A stretch of DNA of 5,272 nucleotides, taken from Candidatus Puniceispirillum sp. (GTDB taxonomy: Bacteria > Pseudomonadota > Alphaproteobacteria > Puniceispirillales > Puniceispirillaceae). The notes under the pieces are model-generated. The model ran no database searches and was not told the DNA's origin. It saw nothing but the letters and a program-made list of their open reading frames with translations. Made by a program: the position numbers and the translations under genes. The stretch spans positions 1-5,272 of the forward strand of contig JADHLR010000111.1 in NCBI GenBank assembly GCA_016780525.1, written 5' to 3'. Shown here piece after piece: positions 1-5,272 of the stretch (positions are counted from its first letter, which is position 1; each line of letters starts with the position of its first letter).

Positions 1-1077
1 GAGGATGGCAGCATCGGCTGGGGCCAGCTATCTACCTATAATGCGGATATTACCCAAAAGGTTTTGCACCGGCAGGTCGCCCCGTGGGTGCTGGGCCGTG
101 ATGTCAGCACAGCTGCGCTGCTCGATGATCTGCTCGATCTGGTGACGGAAAAAGAACATAAGTTTCCCGGATCGTATTTGCGCCGCGCGATGGCCGGGTT
201 TGATACAGCCATTTGGGACTGGTATGGCCGGCAACAGGGTAAACCAGTGGCGGCTTTGCTTGGTGGCAGTGCCGGTCAGGTGCGCGCCTATGCCTCGTCG
301 ATGAAGCGTGATATCACCCCGCAGGACGAAGCCGCCCGCATGTGTGATTTGCGTGACCGCTACGGGTTTGATGCCTTTAAGGTCAGGGCCGGCGCCGAGG
401 TTGGCCGGAATCAGGATGAATGGCCCGGACGCACCGAAATGATGATTCGGACGATGCGACAGCAGATGGGCGAATCAGCCGCATTATTGATTGATGCGAA
501 TAGCTGTTATGCGCCGGAACGCGCGATTGAAGTGGGACAGATGTTACAGGATCATGGCTTTTGCCATTTTGAAGAGCCGTGTCCTTATTGGGAACTCGAA
601 CAGACAAAACAGGTCACCGAAACCCTTGATATCGACGTTACTGGCGGTGAACAGGATTGCGATTTACCGACCTGGCGCCGGATGATTGAGATGCGCGCTG
701 TCGATATCCTACAGCCCGATATTTTGTATCTTGGCGGCATCAGCCGTACCTTGCGGGTGGTGAATATGGCCGCCAGCGCAGGCCTGCCAGTCACGCCGCA
801 TTGTGCTAATTTGTCGATGGTGACGTTATTCACCATGCATCTTTTGCGGGCCATTCCAAACGCTGGTCATTATCTGGAATTTTCGATCGAGGGGCCGGAT
901 TATTATCCCTGGCAAGACCAGTTGTTTATGAACACACCCTATAAAATAGACAATGGGCATGCCAGCGTGACCGAAGCGCCGGGATGGGGGGTGGAGATAA
1001 ATCCAGCATGGCTAGAGGCGTCGCACTATCAAAAATCGGCGCTGGCTGATATGCCGGGTCTGGCAGTTAACCGTTAA
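1..1077 (+). CDS. Enolase-superfamily enzyme, mandelate racemase/muconate lactonizing type (5'-truncated by window edge)
   Basis: The reading frame is open from base 1 to TAA at 1075-1077 (358 codons visible). The visible start reads EDGSIGWGQ, which in this family lies some 40-50 residues in, so the true start is upstream and the TTG at 64 is not a start. Numbering from base 1, the barrel shows the Mg-ligand set of the mandelate racemase subgroup: D165 in LLIDANSCY, E191/E192 in HFEEP and E217 in TGGEQ. D240 (QPDILYLGGI) and H267 (TPHCAN) form the expected His-Asp general base dyad, and E293 lies in YLEFSIEGPD. Such enzymes abstract a proton alpha to a carboxylate, most often dehydrating sugar acids or racemising/cycloisomerising acids in the cytoplasm. 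The usual K-x-K on the second strand is K127-V-R129 here, so the second catalytic Lys is Arg. I recall close homologues annotated only as mandelate racemase-like with the same K-x-R. The substrate is unknown. The SET gene follows after 24 bases, suggesting co-transcription. Confidence 0.93.
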   Translation, partial: EDGSIGWGQLSTYNADITQKVLHRQVAPWVLGRDVSTAALLDDLLDLVTEKEHKFPGSYLRRAMAGFDTAIWDWYGRQQGKPVAALLGGSAGQVRAYASSMKRDITPQDEAARMCDLRDRYGFDAFKVRAGAEVGRNQDEWPGRTEMMIRTMRQQMGESAALLIDANSCYAPERAIEVGQMLQDHGFCHFEEPCPYWELEQTKQVTETLDIDVTGGEQDCDLPTWRRMIEMRAVDILQPDILYLGGISRTLRVVNMAASAGLPVTPHCANLSMVTLFTMHLLRAIPNAGHYLEFSIEGPDYYPWQDQLFMNTPYKIDNGHASVTEAPGWGVEINPAWLEASHYQKSALADMPGLAVNR

Positions 1078-1101
1078 TCTGGCATCTGGAAAAATACCAT
1101 T

Positions 1102-1455
1102 ATGAAAATTATTGTGAAAGAATCACCGCTGCATGGGCTGGGGGTGTTCGCGTGTATTGATTTTGCCGCCGGCGATGTCATTGAGCGCTGCCCCTATCTG
1201 GTTATTGATGATGACGATCTGCAGGAAATTAACCGGCTGAATGATTATCTGTTTACCAGCCCGGATGATAAAAATGATTATCTGTGCGTTTTGGGGTGCG
1301 GCATGATTTACAACCATGGCGCTCCACCGAATGCCGAATGGCAGATTGATGATGACGACAACCGCTTTGTCTGTTTCACCGCTAAATCTGCGATCAAAAC
1401 AGGCGAAGAGATTCTGCATGACTATGGCAGCGATTACTGGGACAGCCGTGCCTGA
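1102..1455 (+). CDS. Small stand-alone SET-domain protein (putative protein-lysine methyltransferase)
   Basis: This 117-residue protein is essentially one SET domain with no pre- or post-SET zinc cysteines and no signal or membrane segment. Motifs in order are HGLGVFA (11-17), the N-terminal SET motif; YNHGAPPNAEW (70-80), the N-H-x(4)-N cofactor/knot motif; and GEEILHDYG (101-109), with Y108 in the position of the conserved catalytic Tyr. The usual NHS is NHG here, and H106 replaces the aromatic residue common two places before the catalytic Tyr. Acidic patches occur at 36-39 and 83-86. The family uses S-adenosylmethionine to methylate lysine side chains; bacterial targets are mostly unknown, so the target is not predictable. 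The ATG at 1102 has only a weak GGA (1088-1090) upstream and may rely on coupling to the enolase-family gene. Its 3' end converges on the metallohydrolase gene. Confidence 0.85.
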   Translation: MKIIVKESPLHGLGVFACIDFAAGDVIERCPYLVIDDDDLQEINRLNDYLFTSPDDKNDYLCVLGCGMIYNHGAPPNAEWQIDDDDNRFVCFTAKSAIKTGEEILHDYGSDYWDSRA

Positions 1456-1465
1456 TGCGGCTGTC
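1441..1465 (+). terminator. Perfect 8-bp hairpin over the SET stop codon at a convergent junction
   Basis: GACAGCCG (1441-1448) pairs perfectly with CGGCTGTC (1458-1465) around a 9-base loop containing the SET stop TGA (1453-1455). A T-G wobble can close inside the stem. No T-run follows on either strand, so it is not a classical intrinsic terminator. It may act as a bidirectional 3'-end or stability hairpin between converging genes, or be chance. Confidence 0.3.
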
Positions 1466-1484
1466 TGCTGCTGCCGGTTAGGTC

Positions 1485-1528
1485 TATTTCCGGGAGGGGT
1501 ATTTCCGGGGGGTTTATTTTTGGGGTAA
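1485..1528. repeat. Imperfect 15-bp G-rich tandem repeat (about 2.9 copies)
   Basis: Three units begin at exactly 15-base spacing: TATTTCCGGGAGGGG (1485-1499), TATTTCCGGGGGGTT (1500-1514) and TATTTTTGGGGTAA (1515-1528). The first two are nearly identical and the third has diverged. The array fills the gap between the SET and metallohydrolase genes and enters the 3' end of the latter, whose stop codon (complement of 1514-1516) sits at the border of units 2 and 3. The + strand has four runs of at least three G (1492-1494, 1496-1499, 1507-1512, 1522-1525). Confidence 0.7.
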
Positions 1529-2320
1529 TGGTGGCATATCCAGCTGCACCACTTTGTCGACAAACCCCTCAACATCCGGATAAAGCTGCATCACCATCGG
1601 GTCGTGACCCGGAATGATATGGTCACGGCTTGGTGCCACCTGGCGCAGCCGGTCAAAGCTCTCCAGCATCTCGCCAACATGATAGGCGATTGTGAACGGC
1701 CTGTTGCTATCCAGATTTTCATAGAAATGCGCCGCATCAGATGCCAGCACAACCCAACCACGTTTGGTATGTACCGAAACAAATTGCAGCCCGGCTGAAT
1801 GGCCGCCGGTACGGTGCAGCCTGATCCCCGGGGACACGGCTCCATCGCCGTCATAGAACAGAACGCGCTGTTGGTAATTCATCCGCACGATGCCGCACAC
1901 ATCCTCGACCTCAAATGAATAAGACATGCGCGGATGCCGCATATATTTGCCGGTGGCGAAATGCAGCTCCTGTTCCTGCAGGTGAAACTGCGCCTTGGCA
2001 AAACGGTCAAAATGCCCGGAATGATCATAATGAAGATGTGTCAGAATAACGTCCTGAACCGTGTCTGCGGCCACACCAAGCGCCGCCATACTGTCTATCG
2101 GACAATGCAGAAATTGTCGTCCGCGCCGGGTGGCAACGGCTTCGGTAAAGCCGGTGTCGATCACCACATGATGATCGCCGCAGCGCGCCAGCCAGACAAA
2201 ATAATCCATCGGCATCGGCCCGTCATGCGGGTCGCCGCCAATAAAATGTTCGCTTCTTTTGGCATCACGCATGGCATAGCGGATAGCATAGAGCTGATAG
2301 ACAGGCAGATCATTTTGCAT
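1514..2320 (-). CDS. Metallo-beta-lactamase-fold hydrolase, N-acyl-homoserine lactonase-like family
   Basis: The 268-residue protein has the full dinuclear metal site of the fold: HLHYDH (H95, H97, D99, H100), H174 in TGGHSAG, D195 in ASDAAHFYEN and H239 in IPGHDP, plus VIDTG at 53-57 before the metal motif. Spacing and length match the AHL lactonase (AiiA/AttM-like) branch, whose members open lactone rings hydrolytically in the cytoplasm with two Zn ions. The Tyr three residues after the bridging Asp in AiiA (Y194) is His here (H198), so quorum quenching should not be assumed; another lactone, ester or thioester is as likely. There is no signal peptide. The ATG at 2320 is preceded by AAGGA (complement of 2332-2336, 11 bases away) and a sigma70-like promoter. 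The gene converges on the SET gene and diverges from the molybdoenzyme gene. The fold is near certain, the substrate open. Confidence 0.92.
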   Translation of the reverse strand: MQNDLPVYQLYAIRYAMRDAKRSEHFIGGDPHDGPMPMDYFVWLARCGDHHVVIDTGFTEAVATRRGRQFLHCPIDSMAALGVAADTVQDVILTHLHYDHSGHFDRFAKAQFHLQEQELHFATGKYMRHPRMSYSFEVEDVCGIVRMNYQQRVLFYDGDGAVSPGIRLHRTGGHSAGLQFVSVHTKRGWVVLASDAAHFYENLDSNRPFTIAYHVGEMLESFDRLRQVAPSRDHIIPGHDPMVMQLYPDVEGFVDKVVQLDMPPLPQK

Positions 2321-2331
2321 GGTGTGTCAAT

Positions 2332-2336
2332 TCCTT
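2332..2336 (-). promoter_or_regulatory. Ribosome binding site of the metallohydrolase gene
   Basis: On the minus strand AAGGA ends 11 bases before the ATG at 2318-2320. It supports that codon over the next in-frame Met (residue 17). The spacing is slightly long. Confidence 0.6.
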
Positions 2337-2356
2337 AAAATAGCGCAACCGTTGAA

Positions 2357-2386
2357 ATTCTAGGAAAGACAGGCTTTGCTTGGCAA
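2357..2386 (-). promoter_or_regulatory. Sigma70-like promoter for the metallohydrolase gene
   Basis: Reading the minus strand, TTGCCA (complement of 2381-2386) matches the -35 consensus at 5 of 6 positions, and TAGAAT (complement of 2357-2362) matches the -10 at 5 of 6, with an 18-base spacer. Transcription would begin near 2350, giving a leader of about 30 bases that includes the ribosome binding site. I found no comparably good promoter facing the molybdoenzyme gene. Confidence 0.55.
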
Positions 2387-2396
2387 GCCAAAAGCC
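2372..2396. promoter_or_regulatory. Nested inverted repeat, candidate operator in the divergent region
   Basis: The inner arms TTGGC (2380-2384) and GCCAA (2387-2391) are separated by AA. Outer arms GGCTT (2372-2376) and AAGCC (2392-2396) surround them, with an extra TGC at 2377-2379 on the left. The dyad covers the -35 box of the minus-strand promoter and lies about 75 bases upstream of the divergent molybdoenzyme start, so a bound regulator could act on both genes. The two-base centre argues for protein binding rather than an RNA hairpin. No regulator gene is visible in the window. Confidence 0.35.
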
Positions 2397-2471
2397 ATAT
2401 CAAAAATGGCTGGTGAGGCGGTGAAAACTATGTATGAATAAACACCAATGGCAATCAAATGAGCGACAGTT

Positions 2472-4805
2472 ATGCAACTGACAAGCAACCATTGGGGCAC
2501 CTATCAGTATAAAACTGAAAATGGCAAAGTAACAGCGTTGCTGCCATTTGGCGATGACAGCCAACCCAGCGAGATTGGTCAGGGCATTTTGGATGTGCTG
2601 GATGGTGAGACCCGCATTACCCATCCCATGGTGCGGCAAAGCTGGCTGGAGGGCGGCCCCGGCAACAGCCAGCCGGAAAAACGCGGGGCAGACCGGTATG
2701 TTGCCATTGACTGGGATACCGCCAGTCAACTGGTTGGGGAGGAATTGCAACGGGTGATTGATGATCACGGCAATCAGGCCATTTTCGCCGGATCTTACGG
2801 CTGGGCCAGTGCCGGCAGGTTTCATCATGCGCAAAGCCAGATACACCGGTTTTTGAATGTCGTTGGGGGCTATACAAAATCACTGAATACCTACAGCTTT
2901 GCTGCGGCCGAGGTGATGATGCCGCATGTGATCGGCGATTTCAGAAATTACACTTACAACCAGACAAGCTGGCAATCGGTCATTGCCAATAGTGAGCTGT
3001 TTGTGGCGTTTGGCGGGGTGCCGCTGAAAAATGGGCAGATCGGACAAGGCGGGGTTGGGCGTCATATCCAGCGTGAGTCGCTGTTGGCGGCGCATCAAAA
3101 TGGGGTCAAATTTGTCTCTGTATCACCGCTCAAAACCGATATGGCCGACGAAGTGCAGGCCGAATGGCTTACAATCAGGCCAAATACCGACACCGCCTGT
3201 ATGATTGCCCTATGTTATGAGCTGCTCGACAAGCAGCTTTATGATCAGCAATTTTTGCATCGCTATACGGTTGGCTTTGACAAATTTGCTGATTATCTGC
3301 GCGGTGTTGATGATGGTGTTGCCAAAACGGCAGATTGGGCTGCGGCGATTTGCGATGTGCCGTCGGCAAGCTTGCGCGATTTGGCGATGCAGATGGCGAC
3401 ACACCGCACCATGCTGTCACTCAGCTGGTCATTGACCCGTCAGGCGCATGGTGAACAGCCATTTTGGGCTGGCGTTGTGCTTGCGGCGATGCTTGGCCAG
3501 ATCGGTTTGCCCGGTGGTGGTTTTGGCTTTGGTTATGCGGCGACCAATACCGTCGGTAATAATTTCCTGCGCAATATGCCGATTGCCGATTTGCCACAGG
3601 GACGCAACCAGGTCAGCAGCTTTATCCCGGTGGCGCGGATTGTCGATATGCTGGAAACGCCGGGCGCGGCATTCGCTTATAATGGCAAGATTTATCACTA
3701 TCCCGATATAAAAATCATCTATTGGGCTGGCGGTAATCCGTTTCATCATCATCAGGATTTGCGGCGGTTACGCCGGGCCTGGCAAAAGCCGGATACCATT
3801 ATTGTGCATGACTGGTGCTGGAACGCATCATCTAAACATGCCGATATTGTGCTGCCAACAACGACCACGCTGGAACGCTCAGATATTGCAATGTCACCGC
3901 GTGACAATTATTTCGTCGCGATGCAGCAAGCACAGGCACCGGTGGGCAGTGCCCGCGATGATTATGATATTTTGCGCGGCATCGGGCGTGTCATGGGGGT
4001 CGAGGAGAGCTTTACCGAAGGCCGTGATGCGGATGAGTGGCAGCGCTGGATGTATGATGTCACCCGGCAGTCAATGGCGGCATATGGCTATGCGTTACCA
4101 TCCTATGCGGCATTTTTAAAAGAGGGGTGGTTTAAAATTGATGAGTTTACCGAACCAACGGTCATTCTGGATAAGTTCCGGGCTGATCCGATTGCCAATA
4201 AACTCGACACGCCAAGCGGAAAAATAGAAATTTTTTCACAAGTGATTGCCGGTTTTGGCTATGGCGATTGTCCGCCGCACCCGGCCTGGCTGACACCGCC
4301 GGAATGGCTTGGCGGGAAACAGCATGACAGCCAGCTGCATCTGTTATGCAACCAACCGACGCATAAATTACATTCGCAGCTTGATCATGGCTCGGTCAGC
4401 CGTGCCGCAAAGATCGGTGGGCATGAACCGGTGCTGATCAATGCTGATGATGCAGCGGCGCGTGGTATTGCTGATGGTGCGATTGTGCGGGTGTTCAATG
4501 CGCGTGGGGCGTGTTTATGTGGCGCAAGGCTGAGCCGGGAAATCATGCCAGGGGTGTTGATGATTTCCACTGGCGCCTGGTTTGATCCGGATATTAGCGG
4601 TGAAAGCGGCCTTGATTGCAAACATGGCAATCCGAATGTGCTGACACCTGATCGGGGCACGTCATCACTGGCACAGGGGCCAGCGGCGCATTCTTGTCTT
4701 GTTGATATTGAACCTTGGGTCGGCGCCCCGGTAGAGGTGACAGCCTTTACCGCGCCGCAGATCATACAAACCGGCCGAATAGCGCAGATGGATGATGATA
4801 TATGA
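2472..4805 (+). CDS. Molybdopterin (bis-MGD) oxidoreductase, BisC/TorA/DorA S- or N-oxide reductase family, cytoplasmic
   Basis: The 777-residue protein lines up end to end with the DMSO/TMAO/biotin-sulfoxide reductase branch, which reduces S- or N-oxides at a serine-ligated Mo. Seen in order: HWG (7-9) near the N-terminus; PMVR (52-55); GSYGW (107-111) with both the Tyr and Trp of the DMSO reductase pocket; NTYSFAAAE, where S142 is the predicted Mo ligand (DorA Ser147); GQIGLPGGGFG (342-352); AGGNPF (419-424); TPSGKIEIFSQ (from 580); and a C-terminal dinucleotide-binding domain (about 620-745) with THKLHSQL and GAWFDP. There is no twin-arginine leader and no N-terminal 4Fe-4S cysteine motif, so it should stay in the cytoplasm as BisC does and take electrons from an unidentified donor. 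FGGVPLKNGQ (180-189) differs from the BisC/TorA version of that segment as I remember it, so the substrate is uncertain. An in-frame TGA at 2460-2462 rules out upstream starts. The ribosome binding site is weak. The stop overlaps the next gene by ATGA. Confidence 0.94.
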   Translation: MQLTSNHWGTYQYKTENGKVTALLPFGDDSQPSEIGQGILDVLDGETRITHPMVRQSWLEGGPGNSQPEKRGADRYVAIDWDTASQLVGEELQRVIDDHGNQAIFAGSYGWASAGRFHHAQSQIHRFLNVVGGYTKSLNTYSFAAAEVMMPHVIGDFRNYTYNQTSWQSVIANSELFVAFGGVPLKNGQIGQGGVGRHIQRESLLAAHQNGVKFVSVSPLKTDMADEVQAEWLTIRPNTDTACMIALCYELLDKQLYDQQFLHRYTVGFDKFADYLRGVDDGVAKTADWAAAICDVPSASLRDLAMQMATHRTMLSLSWSLTRQAHGEQPFWAGVVLAAMLGQIGLPGGGFGFGYAATNTVGNNFLRNMPIADLPQGRNQVSSFIPVARIVDMLETPGAAFAYNGKIYHYPDIKIIYWAGGNPFHHHQDLRRLRRAWQKPDTIIVHDWCWNASSKHADIVLPTTTTLERSDIAMSPRDNYFVAMQQAQAPVGSARDDYDILRGIGRVMGVEESFTEGRDADEWQRWMYDVTRQSMAAYGYALPSYAAFLKEGWFKIDEFTEPTVILDKFRADPIANKLDTPSGKIEIFSQVIAGFGYGDCPPHPAWLTPPEWLGGKQHDSQLHLLCNQPTHKLHSQLDHGSVSRAAKIGGHEPVLINADDAAARGIADGAIVRVFNARGACLCGARLSREIMPGVLMISTGAWFDPDISGESGLDCKHGNPNVLTPDRGTSSLAQGPAAHSCLVDIEPWVGAPVEVTAFTAPQIIQTGRIAQMDDDI

Positions 4806-5272
4806 GCTGGCGTCACTGGATTGATCATGGCATGGAGGCACAGTTTAACCCGCGGGTGGCGGTGGGCGACGAAACCGAAAGCTGGTTGCAATCATGGGAA
4901 GATGACGCGGCGCAGCGCAAGGCCGAGCTTGCTGGCGCATTCGACATCGCCTATGGAGCGCATCAGTTGATGCGGTTTGACTACATGCCGGCACAGGCCG
5001 GGCTGCCGGTTATTATCAATATTCACGGCGGTTATTGGCGGGCGCTTGATAAATCGATAATGATGCATCACATGGCCGATCTGGCGGCATCTGGGTTTGG
5101 CATTGTGAATGTGAATTACCCGCTATGCCCGGAAGTCAGCTTGACCGAAATTATGGCGGCGCTGAATGGCGGTCTGGCAGATATTGTCGCACATTGCGAG
5201 CAACATGCAGACCCGCAACGATATGTTTTGATGGGGCATTCGGCCGGTGCGCATATGGCGATGCATCTGTCG
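4802..5272 (+). CDS. Alpha/beta hydrolase, arylformamidase (kynurenine formamidase)-like, 3'-truncated by window edge
   Basis: The start ATG lies in the ATGA overlap with the molybdoenzyme stop, with GGA (4790-4792) at suitable distance, so translation is probably coupled. The 157 visible residues hold the N-terminal half of an alpha/beta hydrolase: an EAQFNPR segment (12-18), HGGYWR (75-80) forming the oxyanion-hole loop, NVNYPLCP (103-110) and the nucleophile elbow GHSAG (145-149) with S147. HGGYW followed by a basic DKS segment is characteristic of the arylformamidase-like branch, which hydrolyses N-formyl aryl amides, though many members are uncharacterised esterases or amidases. The catalytic Asp and His should lie beyond base 5272. 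No signal peptide is seen. Association with the molybdoenzyme rather than tryptophan-catabolism genes suggests a role other than the classical kynurenine pathway (inference). Confidence 0.88.
   Translation, partial: MSWRHWIDHGMEAQFNPRVAVGDETESWLQSWEDDAAQRKAELAGAFDIAYGAHQLMRFDYMPAQAGLPVIINIHGGYWRALDKSIMMHHMADLAASGFGIVNVNYPLCPEVSLTEIMAALNGGLADIVAHCEQHADPQRYVLMGHSAGAHMAMHLS

Noticed and set aside
64..1077. Start of the enolase-family gene at TTG 64
   Set aside because: The frame is open to base 1 and residues encoded upstream (EDGSIGWGQ) fit the family's N-terminal domain, so the gene begins before the window.
1123..1575. 150-codon minus-strand open frame over the SET gene
   Set aside because: It is antisense to a clear SET domain and overlaps the 3' end of the metallohydrolase gene in another frame. 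Its PPGN repeat is simply the 15-bp tandem repeat read through.
1934..2338. 134-codon + strand open frame within the metallohydrolase gene
   Set aside because: It is a shadow of the minus-strand gene, which carries the complete metal-binding motif set. No family resemblance was seen in this frame.
2429..2440. TATGTATGAATA as a -10 box for the molybdoenzyme gene
   Set aside because: The best hexamer matches consensus at only 4 of 6 positions and no acceptable -35 lies 16-18 bases upstream.
2430..2441. Three-codon mini-ORF (ATG at 2430, TAA at 2439) upstream of the molybdoenzyme gene
   Set aside because: Too short to support from sequence alone; an ATG close to a stop is common by chance in an intergenic region.
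2459..2512. 17-codon out-of-frame ORF (ATG at 2459) overlapping the molybdoenzyme start, as a possible leader peptide
   Set aside because: It has no convincing ribosome binding site, no run of regulatory codons and no attenuator structure, so chance is the simpler explanation.
3429..3752. 107-codon minus-strand frame within the molybdoenzyme gene
   Set aside because: It lies entirely inside a conserved coding region on the other strand with no motif of its own.
4385..4891. 168-codon open frame on the minus strand over the 3' end of the molybdoenzyme gene
   Set aside because: It lies antisense to a well-supported domain-bearing gene, its translation shows no recognisable motif, and it spans the junction of two real + strand genes.

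Overview
The window looks like chromosomal DNA of a free-living Gram-negative proteobacterium. By gene content, an estimated base composition near 50% GC, and tight gene packing with short or overlapping junctions, an alphaproteobacterium (for example a marine lineage such as SAR116) is my best guess. That is an inference from family resemblance; there is no rRNA or tRNA here to test it. I see no mobile element, tRNA, CRISPR array or phage gene.

Layout: (1) 1-1077 (+) is the 3' part of an enolase-superfamily enzyme of the mandelate racemase type, cut at its N-terminus by the window edge. (2) 1102-1455 (+), 24 bases downstream, is a small stand-alone SET-domain protein, probably in the same transcript. 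(3) 1456-1513 is a short convergent junction with a perfect 8-bp hairpin over the SET stop codon and a G-rich 15-bp tandem repeat. (4) 1514-2320 (-) is a metallo-beta-lactamase-fold hydrolase related to N-acyl-homoserine lactonases. (5) 2321-2471 is a divergent intergenic region with a good sigma70-like promoter for gene 4, whose -35 box lies in an inverted repeat that may be an operator. (6) 2472-4805 (+) is a 777-residue molybdopterin enzyme of the BisC/TorA/DorA (S- or N-oxide reductase) family without an export signal. (7) 4802-5272 (+) is the 5' part of an alpha/beta hydrolase resembling arylformamidases, overlapping gene 6 by ATGA and running off the window.

How they may work together: a dehydratase-type enolase-superfamily enzyme, a lactonase-like metallohydrolase, a cytoplasmic bis-MGD molybdoenzyme and a formamidase-like hydrolase would fit a catabolic or detoxification locus for a small organic acid, lactone, amide or S/N-oxide. 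No substrate can be read from the sequence. The firmest functional link is the translational coupling of the molybdoenzyme with the alpha/beta hydrolase. The genes are individually recognisable families; nothing here proves a new system. The points of interest are active-site departures (K-x-R in the enolase homologue, His in place of the AiiA-type Tyr in the lactonase homologue), the unusual pairing of genes 6 and 7, and the regulatory and repeat structures at the two junctions.
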